Shown: positions 35,829-45,280, counted from the stretch's first letter. The stretch is DNA of 49,159 nucleotides from Bradyrhizobium hipponense (GCF_008123965.1 NZ_VSTH01000064.1:1-49159); one strand, 5' to 3'. The notes: generated from the letters alone by a model not told the origin. Numbers and translations are program-made.

Positions 35829-36623
35829 TCACTTTGCGATGGCGGGAAGACAAAGCGGGCGATGCTTGCCCTTGCCGATGAAGTCGAGGATCTCGGCGAT
35901 CGCGGCATCCTCGCCTGCCAGCGGCCGCACCGCCTCGAGCCGCTCGGCGAACGTGCCGGGCCCGTGGAACAGTTTTTGGTAGAACGCACGTACAATCGCA
36001 AGCCGTTGCTTGGTGAACTTGCGCCGCTTCATGCCGATAATGTTGAGGCCCTCGAGCGCCGCATACTGGCCGTTGACCAGCCCGAACGGGATGACGTCGT
36101 CGCGCACGCCGCACACGCCGCCGACCATGACCTGCGGGCCGATGCGGGTGAACTGGTGCACTGCGGACAGCCCGCCGATGAAGACGAAGTCGCCAATCTC
36201 GCAGTGACCACCGAGCGTGGCAGAGGTTGCGAAGATCACGTCGTTGCCGACATGGCAGTCATGGCCGACATGACTGCAGTTCATGAAATAGCCGCGGTCG
36301 CCGACCTCCGTGATACCCCCGCCGGCGACCGTGCCGGCGCTCATGGTCACGGATTCGCGGATGGTGCAGCCTGCGCCGATCGTCAGCTTGGTCAGCTCGC
36401 CACGATAGCTGAGCGACTGCGGCGGCGTACCGAGCGAGGCGAACGGATAGATGGTGCAATCATCACCGATCGTGGTCTGCGCGGTGATATGCACATGCCC
36501 GATCAGTTTGCAGTTTTTGCCGATCACGACATGCGGACCGATGGTGCAAAAGGGTCCGATCTCGGTGCCCTCGCCGATCAATGCGCCGTCTGCCACCCGC
36601 GCGGTGGGATCAATCTTGCTCAT
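35829..36623 (-). CDS. lpxA: UDP-N-acetylglucosamine acyltransferase
   Basis: A 264-residue left-handed beta-helix enzyme, the first step of lipid A synthesis. Hexapeptide repeats run from residue 5 (IDPTARVADGALIGEGTEIG) to about 190. NCSHVGHDCHVGNDVIF holds the catalytic His, and FIGGLSAVHQFTRIG is part of the acyl-ACP site. The C-terminal helical domain begins around NIIGMKRRKFTKQRL. The ATG at 36623 is preferred to a TTG at 36626. It follows fabZ after an unusual 269-bp gap and is 9 bp before the lpxI ATG. Confidence 0.95.
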   Translation of the reverse strand: MSKIDPTARVADGALIGEGTEIGPFCTIGPHVVIGKNCKLIGHVHITAQTTIGDDCTIYPFASLGTPPQSLSYRGELTKLTIGAGCTIRESVTMSAGTVAGGGITEVGDRGYFMNCSHVGHDCHVGNDVIFATSATLGGHCEIGDFVFIGGLSAVHQFTRIGPQVMVGGVCGVRDDVIPFGLVNGQYAALEGLNIIGMKRRKFTKQRLAIVRAFYQKLFHGPGTFAERLEAVRPLAGEDAAIAEILDFIGKGKHRPLCLPAIAK

Positions 36624-36892
36624 CAAGCAATCATACTTATCAAGAAGGTCTGGTTATGCGTTGAAGTTGCTTCGTTTTCCGCTGGTTAGCGCGACTATGC
36701 CCGATCTGTCCAGTGACGTATCATCTCTGCCTGTTTCAGGTGCCAGGTGAGGCGGTCGTATCGACGCATCAACGACTTCATCAAGAGCTTTAAGGCTTGC
36801 ACCAGGCGAAACAGGCCTGATGCGCGTTGCGCGATCAGACCTGCTAACAGCCAGATGAAGCCGATGTGGCCTTGAGAGCGTAGCCCTGCCGC

Positions 36893-37354
36893 TCAGTCGG
36901 TCAGCATCGCCCCGACGTCGGCTTCCGCGACGACCTGGCCGTTGACCTTGGCGTCGCCGTGAAACCACCACATGGTCTTGCGGCGGCCGATCGAGCGCAT
37001 GTGGTACTCGATGGTATCGCCGGGCATCACAGGCTTGCGGAACTTGCATTTGTCGATGGTGAGGAAATAGACCGCCCGCGGCTTTTCGGTGCCCTCGACC
37101 GACTTGATGCCGATCACGCCCGCGGTCTGCGCCATCGCCTCGATCATCATCACTCCGGGATAGACCGGGCGATCCGGGAAGTGGCCCTGGAACGGCGGCT
37201 CGTTGAAGGTGACGTTCTTGATGCCGATGCCGCTGTAATCGGTGCGGATGTTGATCACGCGGTCGATCAGCAGCATCGGAAAGCGGTGCGGGAGCGTTTG
37301 CAGGATCATGTTGATGTCCACAAGCTCGAACCTGACCGGTGCTTCGTCCGTCAC
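36893..37354 (-). CDS. fabZ: 3-hydroxyacyl-ACP dehydratase FabZ
   Basis: A 153-residue hot-dog fold dehydratase of fatty acid elongation. LQTLPHRFPMLLIDRVINI holds the catalytic His, and GHFPDRPVYPGVMMIEAMAQ the catalytic Glu. The start is a GTG at 37354 that overlaps the lpxD stop (GTGA) and gives V-T-D-E-A-P-V-R-F-E-L; the upstream extension in the same frame is Gly/Arg-rich and not conserved. The usual gene order lpxD-fabZ-lpxA is kept. Downstream of its stop the same frame stays open for about 60 codons. Confidence 0.95.
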   Translation of the reverse strand: MTDEAPVRFELVDINMILQTLPHRFPMLLIDRVINIRTDYSGIGIKNVTFNEPPFQGHFPDRPVYPGVMMIEAMAQTAGVIGIKSVEGTEKPRAVYFLTIDKCKFRKPVMPGDTIEYHMRSIGRRKTMWWFHGDAKVNGQVVAEADVGAMLTD

Positions 37355-38418
37355 TCCCGTTCCTCCTGCTTCGGATCGGCCTTGCTGTCGCGCGCCAGGC
37401 GCTCCACCGCCAAAATCTCCTTGAACCACTGCCGGGTCGGCTTAGCAAAAAAACCGCCCCAGCGTCCGCCCGGCGGGATGTCGTCCTTGACGCCGCTCAT
37501 GGCAGTTACCTGGGCCCCGTCCCCGATCTTGAGGTGATTGTTGATGCCAACCTTCGCTCCCAGCGCCACGTTGTCGCCGATGGTCAGGCTGCCGGCCAGC
37601 CCGATCTGGGCCGCCAGCAGGCAGTGCCGGCCGATTGTCACATTGTGGCCGATCTGAACCTGATTGTCGATTTTGGTGCCCTCCCCGATCACGGTGTCGC
37701 GCAAGCTGCCGCGATCGATCGTCGTGCCGGCGCCGACCTCGACGTCGTTCTGGATCACCACCCGCCCGGTCTGCGGCACCTTCAGATGGCCCTCGGGGCC
37801 GAAGAAGATGAATCCATAGCCGTCCTGGCCGATCGAGCAGCCCGGATGGATCAGGACGTTGTTGCCGATCAGCGCGCACTGGATCGCCGTGCGGGCGCCG
37901 ACGTTGCAGTCGCGGCCGATCTTGACGCCGGGTCCGATCACGGCGCCTACGCCGACCACCGTGCCGCTGCCGATCTCGACATCCGGGCCGATGACCGCCA
38001 GGGGATCGACGATGACGCCGTCCTCGAGCCGCGCCGAGGGGTCGACGATCGCCGACGGCGCGATGCCGTCATTGCCCATCCAGGATTGCGGCCTGAGCGC
38101 GTCACCGTGCCATTCCCGTGCGATCCTGACGAAGGCGCGGAACGGCTGGCTCACCCGCAGCACGGCAATATGCGCGGGCACCTGGGCTTCGAAACGCGGG
38201 CTCACCAGGCAGGCGCCGGCTTTGGTCGCCTTGATCTGGTCGGCATATTTCAAATTGTCGAAGAACGTCAGATGCATCGGGCCGGCCTCGTCGAGCGAAG
38301 CCAGGCCGGTGATGATTTGGCCGCCCCTGATAGGATCGACCAGTTGCGCCTTGCTCAGCGCGGCAATGTCAGCCAGCGCTGAGGCCGGCGGCTTTGTGAA
38401 GAAGGTCGGCTGCGCCAT
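37351..38418 (-). CDS. lpxD: UDP-3-O-(3-hydroxyacyl)glucosamine N-acyltransferase
   Basis: A 355-residue trimeric left-handed beta-helix enzyme, the third step of lipid A synthesis. The N-terminal uridine-binding domain (about 1-105) ends at P-S-A-I-V-D-P-S-A-R-L-E, after which hexapeptide repeats follow. I-G-Q-D-G-Y-G-F-I-F-F-G and VQIGHNVTIGRHCLLAAQIG contain the catalytic His region. The C-terminal helix with NQEWFKEI-like sequence (here R-Q-W-F-K-E-I) contacts ACP. The ATG at 38418 follows GGGGTGG closely. It is 124 bp downstream of bamA. Confidence 0.95.
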   Translation of the reverse strand: MAQPTFFTKPPASALADIAALSKAQLVDPIRGGQIITGLASLDEAGPMHLTFFDNLKYADQIKATKAGACLVSPRFEAQVPAHIAVLRVSQPFRAFVRIAREWHGDALRPQSWMGNDGIAPSAIVDPSARLEDGVIVDPLAVIGPDVEIGSGTVVGVGAVIGPGVKIGRDCNVGARTAIQCALIGNNVLIHPGCSIGQDGYGFIFFGPEGHLKVPQTGRVVIQNDVEVGAGTTIDRGSLRDTVIGEGTKIDNQVQIGHNVTIGRHCLLAAQIGLAGSLTIGDNVALGAKVGINNHLKIGDGAQVTAMSGVKDDIPPGGRWGGFFAKPTRQWFKEILAVERLARDSKADPKQEERE

Positions 38419-38542
38419 TCCACCCCGTCGCGGTCCGGCTTCGGCATGAAGCGGTCAAGCCGCATCATGCCTCATCTCTTGGATCGACACGACCCCTTCG
38501 GAAACCGGCTTCCCTGATCCGGATCGTGCCCTGCTGCTCGTA

Positions 38543-41083
38543 TTAGAAGCTGGTGCCGCCGCCGAACCGGAACTCCTGCGTACGGTCGTTCTTGCCCTTG
38601 GTGAGCGGCACGGCGTAGTCGAAGCGCAGCGGTCCGAATGGCGACTGCCAGATCAGGCCGACACCAACCGACGAGCGGACGACATTGCCGTTGTCGTACA
38701 CCAGGCCGGTACAAGTTCCAGGCGAGGCCGGGTTGACGGTCGACGGCGTACAAGTCGAGTTCTTGGTCGTGGTCATTTCGTTCGTGACCGACCACGTCGT
38801 CGGGCCTTGATAGTCGTAGAGGCCGCCGGCGTCGGCGTAGACCGCACCCTTCAGACCCACTTCCTTCGGCAGGAACCAGAACGGCATCTGCAATTCGAGC
38901 GAAGCGCCCCAATATTTGGTGCCGCCCAGCGCGTCCCGCGAGCCGTAGGGATTCAGATCGCGCGGACCGATGCCGTTCGGAGCAAAGCCGCGGACAAGGT
39001 TCGGACCCATCTGGAAATGATCGAGCATGCGCAGGTCATCGCTGCCGATCTTGTTCAGGATGCCGCTCTGCAAATGGACCAGGCCGACGACGTCCGCGAC
39101 CAGCGGAGCGTAATACTTCGCATCGACAGCGGACTTCAGGTAGGAGACGTCGCCGCCGACGCCGGCAAAATCCTGCCGGAAGTCGACGAGCAGGCCGTCG
39201 GTTGGGTTCTTGTTGTTGTCCAGCGTGTTGTAGGTCAGCGTGTAGCCGAGAGCCGAGGTCAGCGTCTTGCCGTTCGCAAGTTCCTTGCGCACCGGCAGCG
39301 AGGCTTCGCCGTCGCTGTAGCAGCCGAGGCCGCTGGTCGAGGTCAGATCGATCGGCGGGGTCTGCGATGCGGCGAAGGCCGGGCTCGGGTTGAATGCCGA
39401 CGAACCGAGAACGTTGTTACAGTTCGCCAGATAGCTCGGCAGCGTGATTTCCTGCTGGTAGACCGAGTAGCGCAGCTGCAGCGCCAGATCTTCACGCAGG
39501 CTGAAGCCGAGGCGCGGGCTGAAGCCCAGCGTCTTGGTGCCGTAGGAGATGTAGCTGTTGGACAGTTGCTGGCGCTGATAGAGGTCAAGGCCCAGCGCGA
39601 CGCGGTAGTCGAGCAAATACGGCTCGACGAACGACAGCGAATAGCCGCGCGCATACTGGCCGTAGGTCACCGATGCCTTGGCAAACAGGCCGCGGCCCAG
39701 CAGGTTGCGTTCGGAGATCGAGACTTCGGCGAGCGCACCGTCGGTGGTGGAGTAGCCGCCCGAAACCGAGAAGTCGCCGGTCGATTTCTCTTCGAGATCG
39801 ACGACCAGAACCACGCGGTCGCTGGAGGAGCCCGGCTCCGTCGTGATCTTCACGGTCTTGAAGTAGTCGAGATTCTTCAGGCGCCGCTCGGCACGGTCGA
39901 CCAGCGCGCGGTTGTAGGCGTCGCCCTCGGAGATGTCGAATTCGCGCCGGATCACGTAGTCGCGCGTGCGGGTGTTGCCGCGGATGTTGATGCGCTCGAT
40001 ATAGGTGCGCGGGCCCTCGTCGATATTGAAGACCACCGTCACGGTATGGGCTTCGAAATTGCGGTCGCCACCGGGACGAACCACGGCGAAGGCATAGCCG
40101 CGGCGCGAGGCCTCGATCTGCATCTCCTCGACCGACTTCTCGACCGATTCGACGTTGTAGAGCGAACCGGCGTGGATGCGCGAAAAGGCGCGCATCGACG
40201 TGGGATCGAAGTTCGGAATGCTAGAGCGGAAGTCGACCGCGCCGACGCGGTACTGCTGGCCCTCCTCGATCTTGAAGGTGACGAGGAAGCCCTTCTTCTC
40301 CGGATCATATTCGGTGAGCGCGGCCACGACCTGGACGTCGGCGAAGCCGTTCTTGAGATAGAATCGGCGGAGCAGGTCGCGGTCGGCCTCGACCCGATCC
40401 GGATCGTAGACGTCGCCGCTGCCGAGGAAGCTCAGCAAATTCGTTTCATGCGTCTTGATGACGTCCCTGAGCCGGTAAGACGAGAACGCATTGTTGCCGA
40501 TGAAGTCGATCGACTTGACGCCGGTCTTGGCCCCCTCCTCGATGGTGAAGACGAGATCGACGCGGTTGTTCGGCTGCTCGATGACCTCGGGCGTGACGCG
40601 CACGTCGTAGCGGCCGGAGCGGCGATAGATTTCGGCGATTCGCAACGTGTCGGACTGCACCATGGCGCGGGAGAAGGTGCCGCGCGCCTTGGACTGGATT
40701 TCAGCCGTAAGCTGCTCGTCCTTGATCTTCTTGTTGCCCTCGAAGGCAATACGCCCGATCACCGGGTTTTCCACTACGGAGACGATGATCTGGCCGCCAG
40801 CGCCGCGATTGATCTTCACGTCCTGGAACAGGCCGGTCTCGATCAGCCGCTTCAGGCCGTCATCAATCGCGCCCTGATCAAGGCGGCCGCCTGGACCCGG
40901 GTTGAAATAGGAGCGGATGGTCTCCACCTCGACACGGCGATTTCCCTCGACCGAAATCGACTGAACGGTCTGAGCGAGCGCAGACGAAGACACAAAAACA
41001 GCCCCAATCGGGGCAACCACCGGCGCGCCGAACATGATCAGGGTGGCAAGCAAGCCGCCCCGGAGTCGCAGACCAAACTTCAT
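38543..41083 (-). CDS. bamA: outer membrane protein assembly factor BamA
   Basis: An 846-residue Omp85 protein that folds and inserts barrel proteins. A signal peptide covers about residues 1-37 (cleaved after A-L-A before QTVQSISVEG). Five POTRA domains follow to about 420, recognisable by I-x-x-I-x-x-x-G-N-x-x (SIDFIGNNAFSSYRLRDVIK, INIRGNTRTRDYVIRREF). The C-terminal 16-strand barrel carries LVRGFAPNGIGPRD, the loop 6 V-R-G-F motif, and ends FRFGGGTSF with the terminal Phe. Cysteines in SLGCYS-like and TPSTVNPASPGTCT extracellular loops may form disulfides. The ATG at 41083 has AAGGG upstream and starts the signal peptide. Confidence 0.95.
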   Translation of the reverse strand: MKFGLRLRGGLLATLIMFGAPVVAPIGAVFVSSSALAQTVQSISVEGNRRVEVETIRSYFNPGPGGRLDQGAIDDGLKRLIETGLFQDVKINRGAGGQIIVSVVENPVIGRIAFEGNKKIKDEQLTAEIQSKARGTFSRAMVQSDTLRIAEIYRRSGRYDVRVTPEVIEQPNNRVDLVFTIEEGAKTGVKSIDFIGNNAFSSYRLRDVIKTHETNLLSFLGSGDVYDPDRVEADRDLLRRFYLKNGFADVQVVAALTEYDPEKKGFLVTFKIEEGQQYRVGAVDFRSSIPNFDPTSMRAFSRIHAGSLYNVESVEKSVEEMQIEASRRGYAFAVVRPGGDRNFEAHTVTVVFNIDEGPRTYIERINIRGNTRTRDYVIRREFDISEGDAYNRALVDRAERRLKNLDYFKTVKITTEPGSSSDRVVLVVDLEEKSTGDFSVSGGYSTTDGALAEVSISERNLLGRGLFAKASVTYGQYARGYSLSFVEPYLLDYRVALGLDLYQRQQLSNSYISYGTKTLGFSPRLGFSLREDLALQLRYSVYQQEITLPSYLANCNNVLGSSAFNPSPAFAASQTPPIDLTSTSGLGCYSDGEASLPVRKELANGKTLTSALGYTLTYNTLDNNKNPTDGLLVDFRQDFAGVGGDVSYLKSAVDAKYYAPLVADVVGLVHLQSGILNKIGSDDLRMLDHFQMGPNLVRGFAPNGIGPRDLNPYGSRDALGGTKYWGASLELQMPFWFLPKEVGLKGAVYADAGGLYDYQGPTTWSVTNEMTTTKNSTCTPSTVNPASPGTCTGLVYDNGNVVRSSVGVGLIWQSPFGPLRFDYAVPLTKGKNDRTQEFRFGGGTSF

Positions 41084-41221
41084 GCGCAGCGCGCCCTTAT
41101 CATTCCGTACCAGACCCAACCCCAAAGCCAGTCTGGAGATTCCCCAAGTTCAGGCCGCTTGTAGCCAATTTCCCCGACGTCGCAAACGGTTGAGCGCGCC
41201 GTAATTTCAATTTCAATCCAA

Positions 41222-41243
41222 GACGTTGCTGATCAGCAACGTC
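41222..41243. promoter_or_regulatory. perfect 22-bp palindrome upstream of bamA
   Basis: The half-site GACGTTGCTGA is followed immediately by its reverse complement. It lies 139 bp upstream of the bamA start and 15 bp after the rseP stop. On the plus strand it is followed by ACAAAAAAG; on the minus (coding) strand there is no T run. It could be a regulator site, a transcript hairpin or a weak terminator between rseP and bamA. Confidence 0.5.
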
Positions 41244-41258
41244 ACAAAAAAGCCCCTA

Positions 41259-42410
41259 TCAGGACGCCGCCATTCGCAGGATATCGTTGTAGGTTGCGAA
41301 CACCATCAGCATCAGCACCAAACCCAATCCGATTCGGAACCCCATCTCCTGCGTCCGCTCGGACAGGGGCCGGCCCCGAACCACTTCGGCTGCGTAGAAC
41401 ATAAGGTGACCGCCATCGAGCAATGGGATCGGGAACAGATTCAACAGCCCGATCGAGACCGACAGCACGGCGCAGAGGTTGATCACGAACTGGAACCCGG
41501 CGCTGGCCGCCTGCCCCGACATCTTTGCGATGCCGAGAACGCCGCTGACCTCGTTGGGATTGCCGTTTCCCACGAACAGCGAGCCGAGGAACTTGAAGGT
41601 GCTGGTGATGATGAACCAGACCTGCTCGACTCCGATCTTGAGTGCCTCGCCGACGCCGACCGGCGCGGTCGAGGCCTCGCCGGCCTGAGACTTGTGCTCG
41701 ACGCCGAGCACGCCGAGGCGATGGCTATTGCCGAACGGGTCCTTGCGCTCCAGCAGCGCCGGCGTCGCCGTCAGTGAAACCACCGCGCCGTCCCGTTTCA
41801 CCTGGAAAGTAAGCGCCGAACCGGCGTTCATCGCAACGATTCGCTGCATGTCGGCAAAGCTCTCGATCGGCTTGCCGTCGATCTGCACGACAACGTCTCC
41901 GACCTTGAAACCGGCCGTGGCGGCAACGCCATCGGCGACAACGCCGTCCACGCGTGCGATCGTGCTCGGCTTGCCGTAGTACAGCGCCATGCCGGCGAAG
42001 ATCAGCGCGCCGAGGATGAAATTGGCGATCGGACCGGCGGCGACGATGGCAGCGCGCGGGCCGACCTTCTTGTGGTGGAAGCTGCCGGCCCGTTCCTCGG
42101 CGGTCATGGCCGCGAGCGCCTCGGGCGATGGCGTCGAGGCCTCGCTCTCGTCACCGAAAAACTTGACGTAGCCGCCGAGCGGGATCGCCGAGATCTTCCA
42201 GCGGGTGCCGTGGCGGTCGTTGAAACCGGCCAGTTCAGGGCCGAAGCCGAGAGAAAAGGTCAACACCCGAACGCCCGCCCAGCGCGCGACCAGGAAATGG
42301 CCGAGCTCATGGAAGAACACGACGATGGTCAGCACGAACAGGAAGGGGACCGCGTAGCCGAGGAGCCCATGGCTCAACGTATTGAAACTATGGATAAAAA
42401 AGTCGATCAT
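41259..42410 (-). CDS. rseP: site-2 protease RseP
   Basis: A 383-residue intramembrane zinc metalloprotease that cleaves the anti-sigma factor in the envelope stress response. HELGH at 34-38 within the first membrane helix (VLTIVVFFHELGHFLVARWA) binds zinc; LNLFPIPLLDGGHL near 320-335 supplies the third ligand in the L-D-G motif. A PDZ domain lies in the periplasmic part (VDGVVADGVAATAGFKVGD, VVQIDGKPIESFADMQRIV). The C-terminal helix is VLMLMVFATYNDILR. The start MIDFFIHSFNTLSHG is family-like. It is flanked by dxr and bamA, the standard order. Confidence 0.95.
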   Translation of the reverse strand: MIDFFIHSFNTLSHGLLGYAVPFLFVLTIVVFFHELGHFLVARWAGVRVLTFSLGFGPELAGFNDRHGTRWKISAIPLGGYVKFFGDESEASTPSPEALAAMTAEERAGSFHHKKVGPRAAIVAAGPIANFILGALIFAGMALYYGKPSTIARVDGVVADGVAATAGFKVGDVVVQIDGKPIESFADMQRIVAMNAGSALTFQVKRDGAVVSLTATPALLERKDPFGNSHRLGVLGVEHKSQAGEASTAPVGVGEALKIGVEQVWFIITSTFKFLGSLFVGNGNPNEVSGVLGIAKMSGQAASAGFQFVINLCAVLSVSIGLLNLFPIPLLDGGHLMFYAAEVVRGRPLSERTQEMGFRIGLGLVLMLMVFATYNDILRMAAS

Positions 42411-42454
42411 CGATATCCCTCATCCAGCGCCGCAAGGCCCTGGCCCCGAACCAC

Positions 42455-43678
42455 CTAGGATGCCTTTAAGGCAATTTGAGGCAATAGGGCGGCGGCTCTA
42501 TTTCGCGCAACATGGTCAACGGAAATGGCGTCGTCGGCCGAGGTCAGCGGCGCTTGGTTCCCGGTCCTGATCCAGTCCTCCAACGTCGCCTCCACCAGCC
42601 GCGCAATCGCGCCGAATCGTATCTGGCCGGCGATGAAGGCGGCGACCGCGACCTCGTTGGCAGCGTTGTAGACGGTGGTCGCTCCCTTCCCGGTCCGTAG
42701 CGCATCGTAGGCCAGGCGGAGCCCCGGGAATCGCTCGAAATCCGGCGCCTCGAAGGTCAATTGGCCGATCTTGGCCAGATCGAGCTTGGCCGCGGGCCCC
42801 TTGATGCGGTCGGGCCAGCCGAGGCAGTGCGCGATCGGCGTGCGCATGTCGGGCGCGCCGAGCTGAGCCACGACTGAACGGTCGGAAAATTCGACCATGC
42901 CATGGATGATCGACTGCGGATGAACCAGCACGTCGATCTCGTCCGGCGTCAGCGCGAACAGATAGGACGCCTCGATCACCTCGAGCCCCTTGTTCATCAT
43001 CGAGGCGGAATCGATCGTGATCTTCTGGCCCATGCTCCAGTTCGGATGCTTCAGCGCCTGGGCGAGCGTGGCCTGCTCGATATCTGCGCTCTTCCAGGCC
43101 CGGAACGGTCCGCCCGAGGCGGTGATGATGACGCGGACCAGTTCGTCGCGATTGCCCGAGCTGAGCGCCTGGAACAGGGCATTGTGCTCGGAATCGGCCG
43201 GCAGGATGCAGGCGCCCGCCTTCGCTGCGCGCTGCATGAAGAAGTCGCCGGCGCAGACCAGGCACTCCTTGTTGGCCAGCGCGACGTGCGCGCCGCGATC
43301 GACCGCGGCCAATGCCGGCTTCAGTCCGGCCGCGCCGCTGACCGCGGCCATCACCCAGTCGGCCGGCCGCGCGCCGGCCTCGATTACTGCGCTTTCGCCG
43401 GCGCCGCATTCGGTGCTCGTTCCCGCAAGCGCGTCCTTGAGTTCGGCGAGCTTGGAGGTATCGGCGATCGCGACGAAGCGCGCGGAAAATTCCTTCGCGA
43501 GCTTTGCCAGCGCTTCGACATTGCCGTTCGCCGTCAACGCCTCGACGCGGTAGCGCTCGGGAGAAGCGCGCAGCAGGTCCATCGTGCTGTCGCCGATCGA
43601 GCCGGTGGCGCCGAGAACCGTGACGCTGCGGACGCTCGACGCCGCAGCCTTGTTGTTACGCAATGGGACCGCGCTCAT
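42455..43678 (-). CDS. dxr: 1-deoxy-D-xylulose-5-phosphate reductoisomerase
   Basis: A 407-residue enzyme of the MEP isoprenoid pathway, converting DXP to MEP with NADPH. VTVLGATGSIGDSTMDLLR near 19-37 binds NADPH, ALANKECLVCAG and PADSEHNALFQAL contain substrate and metal ligands, IITASGGPFR is the flexible loop region, and HPNWSMGQKITIDSASMMNK holds the catalytic loop and Glu/Ser ligands. The ATG at 43678 starts M-S-A-V-P-L with GGTGAGA upstream; the frame extends to 43798 but that part overlaps cdsA. It starts 5 bp after the cdsA stop. Confidence 0.95.
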   Translation of the reverse strand: MSAVPLRNNKAAASSVRSVTVLGATGSIGDSTMDLLRASPERYRVEALTANGNVEALAKLAKEFSARFVAIADTSKLAELKDALAGTSTECGAGESAVIEAGARPADWVMAAVSGAAGLKPALAAVDRGAHVALANKECLVCAGDFFMQRAAKAGACILPADSEHNALFQALSSGNRDELVRVIITASGGPFRAWKSADIEQATLAQALKHPNWSMGQKITIDSASMMNKGLEVIEASYLFALTPDEIDVLVHPQSIIHGMVEFSDRSVVAQLGAPDMRTPIAHCLGWPDRIKGPAAKLDLAKIGQLTFEAPDFERFPGLRLAYDALRTGKGATTVYNAANEVAVAAFIAGQIRFGAIARLVEATLEDWIRTGNQAPLTSADDAISVDHVARNRAAALLPQIALKAS

Positions 43679-43682
43679 ATTC

Positions 43683-44525
43683 TCACCAAACCATAAGACC
43701 GCTTCCGGCGCTATGCACACCATGGCGGAGGAAGCCGATAATCCATGCCACCAGGATGGCGACGACAAATCCGTCCAAACGGTCCAAAAGCCCGCCATGG
43801 CCGGGAATTAAGTGACTGGAATCCTTGACGCCGAAGCGCCGCTTCACCGCGGATTCGAAGAGATCGCCAGCTTGAGAGACCACCGACAGGATGGCGCTGA
43901 GAAGCAGCAGCGGAATTGCCTTTCCGAGCCCGCAGGCGGCAAAGCCGGCCGCAACCGCAAGGCTCGCCGCAAAGCCGCCGAACGCGCCGGCCCAGGTCTT
44001 CTTCGGGCTCACGCGCGGCCAAAGCTTCGGCCCGCCAATGCCGCGGCCGGCGAAATAACCGCCGATATCGGTGGCCCATACCACCAGCAGCACGAACATC
44101 AACGCGGCGAAGCCGTGCACGGGGTCCTGCCGCACCAGGATCGAGGCGAGCAGCGCAGCCGATGCATAGGCAAAGCCCGAGGCGGCCCAGACAAACTTGC
44201 CCCGCGCAACCGCCGCAACGATCGCGCCACCAACAAGCCCGGTGATCACGGCAGTCTTGAGCGCACCGAATGCGATGCAGAACCCCATGATGGCCAGGAC
44301 GATCGTCCCGCACGCGGTCAGCGCGGCCGACCCCGCGCCCACCACCATCAGCCATTCCGCGAACAGGCCGATCGACACCAGGGTGACGAGAAATGCCCAG
44401 AGCCAGCCGCCCGCATAAGCGAGCGCAATGGCGAGCGGCGCCAGCACGATTGCTGCGAGAACTCGCATCACGAGATTGCTGGAGGCCGGCGCAGCGCCCG
44501 CCGGTGCGGCGTCGGGATCGCTCAC
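43683..44525 (-). CDS. cdsA: phosphatidate cytidylyltransferase
   Basis: A 280-residue membrane enzyme making CDP-diacylglycerol from phosphatidic acid and CTP. About eight hydrophobic helices follow a polar N-terminus. The signature region SPKKTWAGAFGGFAAS and SQAGDLFESAVKRRFGVKDS, then S-H-L-I-P-G-H-G-G-L-L-D-R-L-D, is the CDP-AP synthase pattern with its conserved Asp and Lys. The start is a GTG at 44525 overlapping the uppS stop (GTGA). It lies in the usual uppS-cdsA-dxr order. Confidence 0.94.
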   Translation of the reverse strand: MSDPDAAPAGAAPASSNLVMRVLAAIVLAPLAIALAYAGGWLWAFLVTLVSIGLFAEWLMVVGAGSAALTACGTIVLAIMGFCIAFGALKTAVITGLVGGAIVAAVARGKFVWAASGFAYASAALLASILVRQDPVHGFAALMFVLLVVWATDIGGYFAGRGIGGPKLWPRVSPKKTWAGAFGGFAASLAVAAGFAACGLGKAIPLLLLSAILSVVSQAGDLFESAVKRRFGVKDSSHLIPGHGGLLDRLDGFVVAILVAWIIGFLRHGVHSAGSGLMVW

Positions 44526-45280
44526 GAGGCGGTCTTCGCGACGAGGCCGCCGAAACGGCGTTCGCGCCTGGCAAATTCGGCGATCGCGCCTTCCAGCGCC
44601 GCCTTGTCGAAATCGGGCCAGTGGATCGGCACGAACACGAGTTCGCTATAGGCGGCCTGCCACATCAGGAAATTGGACAGGCGCTGCTCGCCCGAGGTGC
44701 GGATGATGAGATCGGGATCTGGGATGTCGGGCGCATCGAGATGGGCCCCGAGCGTCTCGGCGTCGATCGTGTCAGGATCGCGCCTGCCCTCGGCGACCTC
44801 GCGCGCGAGCTTCTGCGCCGCCTTCGCGATCTCCTGCCGCGAGCCGTAGTTGAAGGCGACGACGAGCGTGAGGCGCGTGTTGCCGCGTGTCAGCTCCTCG
44901 GCCTCGTTCAGGAGCCCGCGGATGTCGCCCTCAAGCCCGTCCCGCTCGCCGATGATGCGCACCTTGACGCCGTCGCGATGCAGGCTCGCAAGGTCGTTGC
45001 GGATGAAGCGCCGCAGCAGGCCGAAGAGATCGCCGATCTCGCTCGCCGGGCGCGACCAGTTCTCGGAGCTGAAGGAGAAGATGGTGAGGTAACGGATGCC
45101 GAGCTCGTGCGAGGCGCGAACCACGCGGCGCAGGGCCTCAACGCCGCGGCGATGGCCTTCGGCCCGCGGCAGGCCGCGCGCGGCTGCCCAACGCCCATTG
45201 CCATCCATGATGATGGCGACATGCGCAGGCGCGTCGGACCGGTCGGGTCCCTCCGTAGCGGGCGCGGCGGCGTTGGACAT
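44522..45280 (-). CDS. uppS: isoprenyl (undecaprenyl) diphosphate synthase
   Basis: A 252-residue cis-prenyltransferase that makes the C55 carrier for peptidoglycan and O-antigen. HVAIIMDGNGRWAAARGLPR near 20-39 includes the catalytic Asp26; YLTIFSFSSENWSRPASEI, VAFNYGSRQEIAKAAQKLA and DLIIRTSGEQRLSNFLMWQ are the other conserved regions. The ATG at 45280 gives a short Ala/Pro-rich lead. It is preceded by a dispersed repeat and followed by cdsA with a four-base overlap. Confidence 0.95.
   Translation of the reverse strand: MSNAAAPATEGPDRSDAPAHVAIIMDGNGRWAAARGLPRAEGHRRGVEALRRVVRASHELGIRYLTIFSFSSENWSRPASEIGDLFGLLRRFIRNDLASLHRDGVKVRIIGERDGLEGDIRGLLNEAEELTRGNTRLTLVVAFNYGSRQEIAKAAQKLAREVAEGRRDPDTIDAETLGAHLDAPDIPDPDLIIRTSGEQRLSNFLMWQAAYSELVFVPIHWPDFDKAALEGAIAEFARRERRFGGLVAKTAS

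Noticed and set aside
38807..41164. 785-codon open frame on the plus strand opposite bamA
   Set aside because: bamA on the other strand has a signal peptide, POTRA domains and barrel motifs; the antisense frame is a codon-bias effect of GC-rich DNA with Arg/Ala/Asp-rich composition.
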